From positions 2,976,001 to 3,040,000 of the forward strand of contig OZ059898.1 in the NCBI GenBank assembly GCA_964057225.1: a DNA stretch of 64,000 nt, read 5' to 3'. Positions 1 to 12,801 of the stretch are shown in pieces. The translations under genes were made by a program, and so were the position numbers. Numbering within the stretch: the first letter of the stretch is position 1; every line of letters begins with the position of its first letter. The stretch comes from Auanema rhodensis (lineage: Eukaryota; Nematoda; Chromadorea; Rhabditida; Rhabditidae). A model generated the notes under the pieces. That model ran no database searches. It had not been told where the DNA came from and worked only from the letters and a program-made list of their open reading frames with translations.

Positions 1-403
1 ACTAATTTTTGTATTAAGCTTTTCTCAATGTAGTATAGTGCATTCGATGCGGATTTTTAAGCTGCGTCGATCTGTGTTATCAGATTTGCGCTAGCTTAAA
101 AATGCACCGAGATATCAACTGATATAAGTTCACACTTATATCCTCGATTTTCACCCTGAAGAATTAATTTTCTCGTTGAATAACATTGTCCATCGTCTCT
201 GCCTTGAAAAAAGGAATCTAAAAACATCTACTTTTTGCTAAATTATTTTGAAATTTTTCGAAAAAATTTTTGTCAAAATGTTTTTGGAAGCAATGTTGAG
301 TGTACATGGAAACTCAACTTACACTAATGCATCATTTTTCAAACAATCATAACTAATTTTTGTATTAAGCTTTTCTCAATGTAGTATAGTGCATTCGATG
401 CGG

Positions 404-454
404 ATTTTTAAGCTGCGTCGATCTGTGTTATCAGATTTGCGCTAGCTTAAAAAT
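404..454 (+). other. Nested 51-nt hairpin in each monomer (representative copy)
   Basis: At offsets 53-103 ATTTTTAAGCT pairs perfectly with AGCTTAAAAAT (11 bp). Inside it, GCG pairs with CGC past one unpaired T. After a 3x3 internal loop (TCG/TTG), ATCTG pairs with CAGAT around the loop TGTTAT. In total 19 of the 51 positions on each side pair in one continuous fold. Nearly every unit in the window keeps this segment; recurring exceptions are AAACTG, AAGTTG, TTTTCAAG, GATCTATG and CTTAGAAATG. It could extrude as a cruciform or fold in a satellite transcript; neither is shown by the sequence. Confidence 0.85.
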
Positions 455-471
455 GCACCGAGATATCAACT

Positions 472-493
472 GATATAAGTTCACACTTATATC
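472..493 (+). other. 22-nt perfect hairpin in each monomer (representative copy)
   Basis: GATATAAGT and ACTTATATC are perfect reverse complements separated by TCAC (offsets 121-142). A second dyad, ATATCA-AC-TGATAT (offsets 112-125), overlaps its left arm, so the two folds compete. The GATACAAG subtype introduces one mismatch. The TTTTATAAG subtype removes the outer two pairs and destroys the second dyad. Confidence 0.85.
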
Positions 494-521
494 CTCGATT
501 TTCACCCTGAAGAATTAACTT

Positions 522-538
522 TTTCGTTGAATAACATT
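522..538 (+). other. Partial CENP-B-box-like string (representative copy)
   Basis: Offsets 171-187 begin TTTCGTTG, identical to the first eight positions of the mammalian 17-bp CENP-B box. Of the nine core positions in NTTCGNNNNANNCGGGN, five match (TTCG and the A at position 10); the CGGG half is replaced by ACAT. Subtype B units carry TCTCG and lose even the first half. The match could be chance in a 351-bp AT-rich unit. I record it as a candidate only. Confidence 0.3.
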
Positions 539-604
539 GTCTATCGTCTTTGCCTTGAAAAATGGAATCTAAAAACATCTACTTTTTGGTAAATTATTTT
601 GAAA

Positions 605-616
605 TTTTTCGAAAAA
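605..616. other. TTTTTCGAAAAA palindrome in each monomer (representative copy)
   Basis: A perfect 12-bp palindrome centred on CG (offsets 254-265) sits inside an A/T-tract-rich stretch running from offset 241 to 285. Such runs of A and T tracts are expected to be stiff or curved, which is common in satellite DNA. The - strand ORF-bearing subtype has TTTTAAAATTT just upstream but keeps the palindrome. Confidence 0.75.
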
Positions 617-643
617 ATTTTTGTCAAAATGTTTTTGGAAGCA

Positions 644-671
644 ATGTTGAGTGTACATGGAAACTCAACAT
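644..671 (+). other. 9-bp inverted repeat with 10-bp spacer (representative copy)
   Basis: ATGTTGAGT (offsets 293-301) is the exact reverse complement of ACTCAACAT (312-320). The TTGAATG subtype, common at 43-58 kb, breaks one pair, and CAACTTACA units break another. In the rearranged junction at 12.8 kb the breakpoint falls within the left arm of this repeat. Confidence 0.8.
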
Positions 672-2457
672 ACACTAATGCATCATTTTTCTAACGATCA
701 TAACTAATTTTTGTATTAAGCTTTTCTCAATGTAGTATAGTGCATTCGATGCGGACTTTTAAGCTGCGTCGATCTGTGTTATCAGATTTGCGCTAGCTTA
801 AAAATGCACCGAGATATCAACTGATATAAGTTCACACTTATATCCTCGATTTTCACCCTGAAGAATTAATTTTCTCGTTGAATAACATTGTCCATCGTCT
901 TTGCCTTGAAAAAAGGAATCTAAAAACATCTACTTTTTGCTAAATTATTTTGAAATTTTTCGAAAAAATTTTTGTCAAAATGTTTTTGGAAGCAATGTTG
1001 AGTGTACATGGAAACTCAACATACACTAATGCATCATTTTTCAAACGATCATAACTAATTTTTGTATCAAGTTTTTCTCAATGTAGTATAGTGCATTCGA
1101 TGCGGATTTTTAAGCTGCGTCGATCTGTGTTATCAGATTTGCGCTAGCTTAAAAATGCACCGAGATATCAACTGATATAAGTTCACACTTATATCTTCGA
1201 TTTTCACCCTGAAGAATTAATTTTCTCGTTGAATAACATTGTCCATCGTCTTTGCCTTGAAAAAAGGAATCTAAAAACATCTACTTTTTGCTAAATTATT
1301 CTGAAATTTTTCGAAAAAATTTTTGTCAAAATGTTTTTGGAAGCAATGTTGAGTGTACATGGAAACTCAACATACACTAATGCATCATTTTTCAAACGAT
1401 CATAACTAATTTTTGTATTAAGCTTTTCTCAATGTAGTATAGTGCATTCGATGCGGATTTTTAAGCTGCGTCGATCTGTGTTATCAGATTTGCGCTAGCT
1501 TAAAAATGCACCGAGATATCAACTGATATAAGTTCACACTTATATCCTCGATTTTCACCCTGAAGAATTAACTTTTTCGTTGAATAACATTGTCTATCGT
1601 CTTTGCCTTGAAAAATGGAATCTAAAAACATCTACTTTTTGCTAAATTATTTTGAAATTTTTCGAAAAAATTTTTGTCAAAATGTTTTTGGAAGCAATGT
1701 TGAGTGTACATGGAAACTCAACATACACTAATGCATCATTTTTCAAACGATCATAACTAATTTTTGTATTAAGCTTTTCTCAATGTAGTATAGTGCATTC
1801 GATGCGGATTTTTAAGCTGCGTCGATCTGTGTTATCAGATTTGCGCTAGCTTAAAAATGCACCGAGATATCAACTGATATAAGTTCACACTTATATCCTC
1901 GATTTTCACCCTGAAGAATTAACTTTTTCGTTGAATAACATTGTCTATCGTCTTTGCCTTGAAAAATGGAATCTAAAAACATCTACTTTTTGCTAAATTA
2001 TTTTGAAATTTTTCGAAAAAATTTTTGTCAAAATGTTTTTGGAAGCAATGTTGAGTGTACATGGAAACTCAACTTACACTAATGCATCATTTTTCAAACG
2101 ATCATAACTAATTTTTGTATTAAGCTTTTCTCAATGTAGTATAGTGCATTCGATGCGGATTTTTAAGCTGCGTCGATCTGTGTTATCAGATTTGCGCTAG
2201 CTTAAAAATGCACCGAGATATCAACTGATATAAGTTCACACTTATATCCTCGATTTTCACCCTGAAGAATTAACTTTTTCGTTGAATAACATTGTCTATC
2301 GTCTTTGCCTTGAAAAATGGAATCTAAAAACATCTACTTTTTGCTAAATTATTTTGAAATTTTTCGAAAAAATTTTTGTCAAAATGTTTTTGGAAGCAAT
2401 GTTGAGTGTACATGGAAACTCAACTTACACTAATGCATCATTTTTCAAACGATCATA

Positions 2458-3510
2458 ACTAATTTTTGTATTAAGCTTTTCTCAATGTAGTATAGTGCAT
2501 TCGATGCGGATTTTTAAGCTGCGTCGATCTGTGTTATCAGATTTGCGCTAACTTAAAAATGCACCGAGATATCAACTGATATAAGTTCACACTTATATCC
2601 TCGATTTTCACCCTGAAGAATTAACTTTTTCGTTGAATAACATTGTCTATCGTCTTTGCCTTGAAAAATGGAATCTAAAAACATCTACTTTTTGGTAAAT
2701 TATTTTGAAATTTTTCGAAAAAATTTTTGTCAAAATGTTTTTGGAAGCAATGTTGAGTGTACATGGAAACTCAACATACACTAATGCATCATTTTTCTAA
2801 CGATCATAACTAATTTTTGTATTAAGCTTTTCTCAATGTAGTATAGTGCATTCGATGCGGATTTTTAAGCTGCGTCGATCTGTGTTATCAGATTTGCGCT
2901 AGCTTAAAAATGCACCGAGATATCAACTGATATAAGTTCACACTTATATCCTCGATTTTCACCCTGAAGAATTAATTTTCTCGTTGAATAACATTGTCCA
3001 TCGTCTCTGCCTTGAAAAAAGGAATCTAAAAACATCTACTTTTTGCTAAATTATTTTGAAATTTTTCGAAAAAATTTTTGTCAAAATGTTTTTGGAAGCA
3101 ATGTTGAGTGTACATGGAAACTCAACATACACTAATGCATCATTTTTCAAACGATCATAACTAATTTTTGTATCAAGTTTTTCTTAATGTAGTATAGTGC
3201 ATTCGATGCGGATTTTTAAGCTGCGTCGATCTGTGTTATCAGATTTGCGCTAGCTTAAAAATGCACCGAGATATCAACTGATATAAGTTCACACTTATAT
3301 CCTCGATTTTCACCCTGAAGAATTAATTTTCTCGTTGAATAACATTGTCCATCGTCTTTGCCTTGAAAAAAGGAATCTAAAAACATCTACTTTTTGCTAA
3401 ATTATTTTGAAATTTTTCGAAAAAATTTTTGTCAAAATGTTTTTGGAAGCAATGTTGAGTGTACATGGAAACTCAACATACACTAATGCATCATTTTTCA
3501 AACGATCATA
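2458..3510 (+). repeat. Three-monomer motif A(GGTA)-B-B(TCAAGTTTTT), copy 2
   Basis: Same order of subtypes as 352-1404, exactly six monomers (2106 bp) downstream. Private changes are CGCTAACTT in the first unit, and CGTCTCTGCC in the second (also found in the unit at 1). The third unit has TTTTTCTTAATG. Confidence 0.8.
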
Positions 3511-4212
3511 ACTAATTTTTGTATCAAGCTTTTCTCAATGTAGTATAGTGCATTCGATGCGGATTTTTAAGCTGCGTCGATCTGTGTTATCAGATTTGCG
3601 CTAGCTTAAAAATGCACCGAGATATCAACTGATATAAGTTCACACTTATATCCTCGATTTTCACCCTGAAGAATTAACTTTTTCGTTGAATAACATTGTC
3701 TATCGTCTTTGCCTTGAAAAATGGAATCTAAAAACATCTACTTTTTGCTAAATTATTTTGAAATTTTTCGAAAAAATTTTTGTCAAAATGTTTTTGGAAG
3801 CAATGTTGAGTGTACATGGAAACTCAACATACACTAATGCATCATTTTTCAAACGATCATAACTAATTTTTGTATTAAGCTTTTCTCAATGTAGTATAGT
3901 GCATTCGATGCGGATTTTTAAGCTGCGTCGATCTGTGTTATCAGATTTGCGCTAGCTTAAAAATGCACCGAGATATCAACTGATATAAGTTCACACTTAT
4001 ATCCTCGATTTTCACCCTGAAGAATTAACTTTTTCGTTGAATAACATTGTCTATCGTCTTTGCCTTGAAAAATGGAATCTAAAAACATCTACTTTTTGCT
4101 AAATTATTTTGAAATTTTTCGAAAAAAGTTTTGTCAAAATGTTTTTGGAAGCAATGTTGAGTGTACATGGAAACTCAACATACACTAATGCATCATTTTT
4201 CAAACGATCATA

Positions 4213-6318
4213 ACTAATTTTTGTATTAAGCTTTTCTCAATGTAGTATAGTGCATTCGATGCGGATTTTTAAGCTGCGTCGATCTGTGTTATCAGATTTG
4301 CGCTAGCTTAAAAATGCACCGAGATATCAACTGATATAAGTTCACACTTATATCCTCGATTTTCACCCTGAAGAATTAACTTTTTCGTTGAATAACATTG
4401 TCTATCGTCTTTGCCTTGAAAAATGGAATCTAAAAACATCTACTTTTTGCTAAATTATTTTGAAATTTTTCGAAAAAATTTTTGTCAAAATGTTTTTGGA
4501 AGCAATGTTGAGTGTACATGGAAACTCAACATACACTAATGCATCATTTTTCAAACGATCATAACTAATTTTTGTATTAAGCTTTTCTCAATGTAGTATA
4601 GTGCATTCGATGCGGATTTTTAAGCTGCGTCGATCTGTGTTATCAGATTTGCGCTAGCTTAAAAATGCACCGAGATATCAACTGATATAAGTTCACACTT
4701 ATATCCTCGATTTTCACCCTGAAGAATTAACTTTTTCGTTGAATAACATTGTCTATCGTCTTTGCCTTGAAAAATGGAATCTAAAAACATCTACTTTTTG
4801 CTAAATTATTTTGAAATTTTTCGAAAAAATTTTTGTCAAAATGTTTTTGGAAGCAATGTTGAGTGTACATGGAAACTCAACATACACTAATGCATCATTT
4901 TTCAAACGATCATAACTAATTTTTGTATTAAGCTTTTCTCAATGTAGTATAGTGCATTCGATGCGGATTTTTAAGCTGCGTCGATCTGTGTTATCAGATT
5001 TGCGCTAGCTTAAAAATGCACCGAGATATCAACTGATATAAGTTCACACTTATATCCTCGATTTTCACCCTGAAGAATTAACTTTTTCGTTGAATAACAT
5101 TGTCTATCGTCTTTGCCTTGAAAAATGGAATCTAAAAACATCTACTTTTTGCTAAATTATTTTGAAATTTTTCGAAAAAATTTTTGTCAAAATGTTTTTG
5201 GAAGCAATGTTGAGTGTACATGGAAACTCAACATACACTAATGCATCATTTTTCAAACGATCATAACTAATTTTTGTATTAAGCTTTTCTCAATGTAGTA
5301 TAGTGCATTCGATGCGGATTTTTAAGCTGCGTCGATCTGTGTTATCAGATTTGCGCTAGCTTAAAAATGCACCGAGATATCAACTGATATAAGTTCACAC
5401 TTATATCCTCGATTTTCACCCTGAAGAATTAACTTTTTCGTTGAATAACATTGTCTATCGTCTTTGCCTTGAAAAATGGAATCTAAAAACATCTACTTTT
5501 TGCTAAATTATTTTGAAATTTTTCGAAAAAATTTTTGTCAAAATGTTTTTGGAAGCAATGTTGAGTGTACATGGAAACTCAACATACACTAATGCATCAT
5601 TTTTCAAACGATCATAACTAATTTTTGTATTAAGCTTTTCTCAATGTAGTATAGTGCATTCGATGCGGATTTTTAAGCTGCGTCGATCTGTGTTATCAGA
5701 TTTGCGCTAGCTTAAAAATGCACCGAGATATCAACTGATATAAGTTCACACTTATATCCTCGATTTTCACCCTGAAGAATTAACTTTTTCGTTGAATAAC
5801 ATTGTCTATCGTCTTTGCCTTGAAAAATGGAATCTAAAAACATCTACTTTTTGCTAAATTATTTTGAAATTTTTCGAAAAAATTTTTGTCAAAATGTTTT
5901 TGGAAGCAATGTTGAGTGTACATGGAAACTCAACATACACTAATGCATCATTTTTCAAACGATCATAACTAATTTTTGTATTAAGCTTTTCTCAATGTAG
6001 TATAGTGCATTCGATGCGGATTTTTAAGCTGCGTCGATCTGTGTTATCAGATTTGCGCTAGCTTAAAAATGCACCGAGATATCAACTGATATAAGTTCAC
6101 ACTTATATCCTCGATTTTCACCCTGAAGAATTAACTTTTTCGTTGAATAACATTGTCTATCGTCTTTGCCTTGAAAAATGGAATCTAAAAACATCTACTT
6201 TTTGCTAAATTATTTTGAAATTTTTCGAAAAAATTTTTGTCAAAATGTTTTTGGAAGCAATGTTGAGTGTACATGGAAACTCAACATACACTAATGCATC
6301 ATTTTTCAAACGATCATA
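4213..6318 (+). repeat. Homogenised run of six subtype A monomers
   Basis: Units starting at 4213, 4564, 4915, 5266, 5617 and 5968 look identical by eye, all with the A marker set, GCTAAATTA and TTCAAACG. The flanking units differ by single changes: 3862 has GAAAAAAGTTTTG, and 6319 has GTTTATCG. This is the most uniform stretch of the window and suggests recent local amplification by unequal exchange, or repeat collapse and copying during assembly. Confidence 0.8.
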
Positions 6319-9300
6319 ACTAATTTTTGTATTAAGCTTTTCTCAATGTAGTATAGTGCATTCGATGCGGATTTTTAAGCTGCGTCGATCTGTGTTATCA
6401 GATTTGCGCTAGCTTAAAAATGCACCGAGATATCAACTGATATAAGTTCACACTTATATCCTCGATTTTCACCCTGAAGAATTAACTTTTTCGTTGAATA
6501 ACATTGTTTATCGTCTTTGCCTTGAAAAATGGAATCTAAAAACATCTACTTTTTGCTAAATTATTTTGAAATTTTTCGAAAAAATTTTTGTCAAAATGTT
6601 TTTGGAAGCAATGTTGAGTGTACATGGAAACTCAACATACACTAATGCATCATTTTTCAAACGATCATAACTAATTTTTGTATCAAGTTTTTCTCAATGT
6701 AGTATAGTGCATTCGATGCGGATTTTTAAGCTGCGTCGATCTGTGTTATCAGATTTGCGCTAGCTTAAAAATGCACCGAGATATCAACTGATATAAGTTC
6801 ACACTTATATCCTCGATTTTCACCCTGAAGAATTAATTTTCTCGTTGAATAACATTGTCCATCGTATTTGCCTTGAAAAAAGGAATCTAAAAACATCTAC
6901 TTTTTGCTAAATTATTTTGAAATTTTTCGAAAAAATTTTTGTCAAAATGTTTTTGGAAGCAATGTTGAGTGTACATGGAAACTCAACATACACTAATGCA
7001 TCATTTTTCAAACGATCATAACTAATTTTTGTATTAAGCTTTTCTCAATGTAGTATAGTGCATTCGATGCGGATTTTTAAGCTGCGTCGATCTGTGTTAT
7101 CAGATTTGCGCTAGCTTAAAAATGCACCGAGATATCAACAGATATAAGTTCACACTTATATCCTCGATTTTCACCCTGAAGAATTAACTTTTTCGTTGAA
7201 TAACATTGTCTATCGTCTTTGCCTTGAAAAATGGAATCTAAAAACATCTACTTTTTGCTAAATTATTTTGAAATTTTTCGAAAAAATTTTTGTCAAAATG
7301 TTTTTGGAAGCAATGTTGAGTGTACATGGAAACTCAACATACACTAATGCATCATTTTTCAAACGATCATAACTAATTTTTGTATTAAGCTTTTCTCAAT
7401 GTAGTATAGTGCATTCGATGCGGATTTTTAAGCTGCGTCGATCTGTGTTATCAGATTTGCGCTAGCTTAAAAATGCACCGAGATATCAACTGATATAAGT
7501 TCACACTTATATCCTCGATTTTCACCCTGAAGAATTAACTTTTTCGTTGAATAACATTGTCTATCGTCTTTGCCTTGAAAAATGGAATCTAAAAACATCT
7601 ACTTTTTGCTAAATTATTTTGAAATTTTTCGAAAAAATTTTTGTCAAAATGTTTTTGGAAGCAATGTTGAGTGTACATGGAAACTCAACATACACTAATG
7701 CATCATTTTTCAAACGATCATAACTAATTTTTGTATTAAGCTTTTCTCAATGTAGTATAGTGCATTCGATGCGGATTTTTAAGCTGCGTCGATCTGTGTT
7801 ATCAGATTTGCGCTAGCTTAAAAATGCACCGAGATATCAACTGATATAAGTTCACACTTATATCCTCGATTTTCACCCTGAAGAATTAACTTTTTCGTTG
7901 AATAACATTGTCTATCGTCTTTGCCTTGAAAAATGGAATCTAAAAACATCTACTTTTTGCTAAATTATTTTGAAATTTTTCGAAAAAATTTTTGTCAAAA
8001 TGTTTTTGGAAGCAATGTTGAGTGTACATGGAAACTCAACATACACTAATGCATCATTTTTCAAACGATCATAACTAATTTTTGTATTAAGCTTTTCTCA
8101 ATGTAGTATAGTGCATTCGATGCGGATTTTTAAGCTGCGTCGATCTGTGTTATCAGATTTGCGCTAGCTTAAAAATGCACCGAGATATCAACTGATATAA
8201 GTTCACACTTATATCCTCGATTTTCACCCTGAAGAATTAACTTTTTCGTTGAATAACATTGTCTATCGTCCTTGCCTTGAAAAATGGAATCTAAAAACAT
8301 CTACTTTTTGCTAAATTATTTTGAAATTTTTCGAAAAAATTTTTGTCAAAATGTTTTTGGAAGCAATGTTGAGTGTACATGGAAACTCAACATACACTAA
8401 TGCATCATTTTTCAAACGATCATAACTAATTTTTGTATTAAGCTTTTCTCAATGTAGTATAGTGCATTCGATGCGGATTTTTAAGCTGCGTCGATCTGTG
8501 TTATCAGATTTGCGCTAGCTTAAAAATGCACCGAGATATCAACTGATATAAGTTCACACTTATATCCTCGATTTTCACCCTGAAGAATTAACTTTTTCGT
8601 TGAATAACATTGTCTATCGTCTTTGCCTTGAAAAATGGAATCTAAAAACATCTACTTTTTGGTAAATTATTTTGAAATTTTTCGAAAAAATTTTTGTCAA
8701 AATGTTTTTGGAAGCAATGTTGAGTGTACATGGAAACTCAACATACACTAATGCATCATTTTTCTAACGATCATAACTAATTTTTGTATTAAGCTTTTCT
8801 CAATGTAGTATAGTGCATTCGATGCGGATTTTTAAGCTGCGTCGATCTGTGTTATCAGATTTGCGCTAGCTTAAAAATGCACCGAGATATCAACTGATAT
8901 AAGTTCACACTTATATCCTCGATTTTCACCCTGAAGAATTAATTTTCTCGTTGAATAACATTGTCCATCGTCTTTGCCTTGAAAAAAGGAATCTAAAAAC
9001 ATCTACTTTTTGCTAAATTATTTTGAAATTTTTCGAAAAAATTTTTGTCAAAATGTTTTTGGAAGCAATGTTGAGTGTACATGGAAACTCAACATACACT
9101 AATGCATCATTTTTCAAACGATCATAACTAACTTTTGTATTAAGCTTTTCTCAATGTAGTATAGTGCATTCGATGGGGATTTTTAAGCTGCGTCGATCTG
9201 TGTTATCAGATTTGCGCTAGCTTAAAAATGCACCGAGATATCAACTGATATAAGTTCACACTTATATCCTCGATTTTCACCCTGAAGAATTAACTTTTTC

Positions 9301-9477
9301 GTTGAATAACATTGTCTATCGTCTTTGCCTTGAAAAATGGAATCTAAAAACATCTACTTTTTGCTAAATTATTTTGAAATTTTTCGAAAAAATTTTTGTC
9401 AAAATGTTTTTGGAAGCAATGTTGAGTGTACATGGAAACTCAACATACACTAATGCATCATTTTTCAAACGATCATA

Positions 9478-10530
9478 ACTAATTTTTGTATTAAGCTTTT
9501 CTCAATGTAGTATAGTGCATTCGATGCGGATTTTCAAGCTGCGTCGATCTGTGTTATCAGATTTGCGCTAGCTTAAAAATGCACCGAGATATCAACTGAT
9601 ATAAGTTCACACTTATATCCTCGATTTTCACCCTGAAGAATTAACTTTTTCGTTGAATAACATTGTCTATCGTCTTTGCCTTGAAAAATGGAATCTAAAA
9701 ACATCTACTTTTTGGTAAATTATTTGGAAATTTTTCGAAAAAATTTTTGTCAAAATGTTTTTGGAAGCAATGTTGAGTGTACATGGAAACTCAACATACA
9801 CTAATGCATCATTTTTCTAACGATCATAACTAATTTTTGTATTAAGCTTTTCTCAATGTAGTATAGTGCATTCGATGCGGATTTTTAAGCTGCGTCGATC
9901 TGTGTTATCAGATTTGCGCTAGCTTAAAAATGCACCGAGATATCAACTGATATAAGTTCACACTTATATCCTCGATTTTCACCCTGAAGAATTAATTTTC
10001 TCGTTGAATAACATTGTCCATCGTCTTTGCCTTGAAAAAAGGAATCTAAAAACATCTACTTTTTGCTAAATTATTTTGAAATTTTTCGAAAAAATTTTTG
10101 TCAAAATGTTTTTGGAAGCAATGTTGAGTGTACATGGAAACTCAACATACACTAATGCATCATTTTTCAAACGATCATAACTAATTTTTGTATCAAGTTT
10201 TTCTCAATGTAGTATAGTGCATTCGATGCGGATTTTTAAGCTGCGTCGATCTGTGTTATCAGATTTGCGCTAGCTTAAAAATGCACCGAGATATCAACTG
10301 ATATAAGTTCACACTTATATCCTCGATTTTCACCCTGAAGAATTAATTTTCTCGTTGAATAACATTGTCCATCGTCTTTGCCTTGAAAAAAGGAATCTAA
10401 AAACATCTACTTTTTGCTAAATTATTTTGAAATTTTTCGAAAAAATTTTTGTCAAAATGTTTTTGGAAGCAATGTTGAGTGTACATGGAAACTCAACTTA
10501 CACTAATGCATCATTTTTCAAACGATCATA
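9478..10530 (+). repeat. Three-monomer motif A(GGTA)-B-B(TCAAGTTTTT), copy 3
   Basis: Same subtype order as 352-1404 and 2458-3510. The first unit has the private changes TTTTCAAG and TATTTGGAA. The third has CAACTTACA instead of CAACATACA, a change also seen in the units at 1, 1756 and 2107. Confidence 0.78.
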
Positions 10531-12801
10531 ACTAATTTTTGTATTAAGCTTTTCTCAATGTAGTATAGTGCATTCGATGCGGATTTTCAAGCTGCGTCGA
10601 TCTGTGTTATCAGATTTGCGCTAGCTTAAAAATGCACCGAGATATCAACTGATATAAGTTCACACTTATATCCTCGATTTTCACCCTGAAGAATTAACTT
10701 TTTCGTTGAATAACATTATCTATCGTCTTTGCCTTGAAAAATGGAATCTAAAAACATCTACTTTTTGCTAAATTATTTTGAAATTTTTCGAAAAAATTTT
10801 TGTCAAAATGTTTTTGGAAGCAATGTTGAGTGTACATGGAAACTCAACATACACTAATGCATCATTTTTCAAACGATCATAACTAATTTTTCTATTAAGC
10901 TTTTCTCAATGTAGTATAGTGCATTCGATGCGGATTTTTAAGCTGCGTCGATCTGTGTTATCAGATTTGCGCTAGCTTAAAAATGCACCGAGATATCAAC
11001 TGATATAAGTTCACACTTATATCCTCGATTTTCACCCTGAAGAATTAACTTTTTCGTTGAATAACATTGTCTATCGTCTTTGCCTTGAAAAATGGAATCT
11101 AAAAACATCTACTTTTTGCTAAATTATTCTGAAATTTTTCGAAAAAATTTTTGTCAAAATGTTTTTGGAAGCAATGTTGAGTGTACATGGAAACTCAACA
11201 TACACTAATGCATCATTTTTCAAACGATCATAACTAATTTTTGTATTAAGCTTTTCTCAATGTAGTATAGTGCATTCGATGCGGATTTTTAAGCTGCGTC
11301 GATCTGTGTTATCAGATTTGCGCTAGCTTAAAAATGCACCGAGATATCAACTGATATAAGTTCACACTTATATCCTCGATGTTCACCCTGAAGAATTAAC
11401 TTTTTCGTTGAATAACATTGTCTATCGTCTTTGCCTTGAAAAATGGAATCTAAAAACATCTACTTTTTGGTAAATTATTTTGAAATTTTTCGAAAAGATT
11501 TTTGTCAAAATGTTTTTGGAAGCAATGTTGAGTGTACATGGAAACTCAACATACACTAATGCATCATTTTTCTAACGATCATAACTAATTTTTGTATTAA
11601 GCTTTTCTCAATGTAGTATAGTGCATTCGATGCGGATTTTTAAGCTGCGTCGATCTGTGTTATCAGATTTGCGCTAGCTTAAAAATGCACCGAGATATCA
11701 ACTGATACAAGTTCACACTTATATCCTCGATTTTCACCCTGAAGAAATAATTTTTTCGTTGAATAACATTGTCCATCGTCTTTGCCTTGAAAAAAGGAAT
11801 CTAAAAACATCTACTTTTTGCTAAATTATTTTGAAATTTTTCGAAAAAATTTTTGTCAAAATGTTTTTGGAAGCAATGTTGAGTGTACATGGAAACTCAA
11901 CATACACTAATGCATCATTTTTCAAACGATCATAACTAATTTTTGTATCAATCGTTTCTCAATGTAGTATAGTGCATTCGATGCGGATTTTTAAGCTGCG
12001 TCGATCTATGTTATCAGATTTGCGCTAGCTTAAAAATGCACCGAGATATCAACTGATATAAGTTCACACTTATATCCTCGATTTTCACCCTGAAGAATTA
12101 ACTTTTTCGTTGAATAACATTGTCTATCGTCTTTGCCTTGAAGAATGGAATCTAAAAACATCTACTTTTTGCTAAATTATTTTGAAATTTTTCAAAAAAA
12201 TTTTTGTCAAAATGTTTTTGGAAGCAATGTTGAGTGTACATGGAAACTCAACATACACTAATGCATCATTTTTCAAACGATCATAACTAATTTTTGTATC
12301 AAGCGTTTCTCAATGTAGTATAGTGCATTCGATGCGGATTTTTAAGCTGCGTCGATCTGTGTTATCAGATTTGCGCTAGCTTAAAAATGCACCGAGATAT
12401 CAACTGATATAAGTTCACACTTATATCCTCGATTTTCACCCTGAAGAATTAACTTTTTCGTTGAATAACATTGTCTATCGTCTTTGCCTTGAAAAATGGA
12501 ATCTAAAAACATCTACTTTTTGCTAAATTATTTTGAAATTTTTCGAAAAAATTTTTGTCAAAATGTTTTTGGAAGCAATGTTGAGTGTACATGGAAACTC
12601 AACATACACTAATGCATCATTTTTCAAACGATCATAACTAATTTTTGTATTAAGCTTTTCTCAATGTAGTATAGTGCATTCGATGCGGATTTTTAAGCTG
12701 CGTCGATCTGTGTTATCAGATTTGCGCTAGCTTAAAAATGCACCGAGATATCAACTGATATAAGTTCACACTTATATCCTCGATTTTCACCCTGAAGAAT
12801 T

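Larger units (their letters stand above)
352..1404 (+). repeat. Three-monomer motif A(GGTA)-B-B(TCAAGTTTTT), copy 1
   Basis: Monomer 352 is subtype A with TTTTTGGTA (G238) and TTCTAACG (T341). It is followed by a subtype B unit (703, private substitution giving CGGACTTTT) and a subtype B unit beginning GTATCAAGTTTTTC (1054). The same succession recurs at 2458-3510 and 9478-10530, and its first two members also at 8425-9126. Recurrence of linked neighbours shows that multi-monomer segments, not just single units, were duplicated. Confidence 0.8.

Noticed and set aside
404-454. tRNA or other Pol III gene
   Set aside because: TAGCTTA and GTCGATCTG only loosely resemble A and B boxes, their order is wrong, and no cloverleaf or T-run terminator follows.
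522-538. Functional CENP-B box
   Set aside because: The CGGG half of the core is absent, so it is listed only as a low-confidence resemblance.
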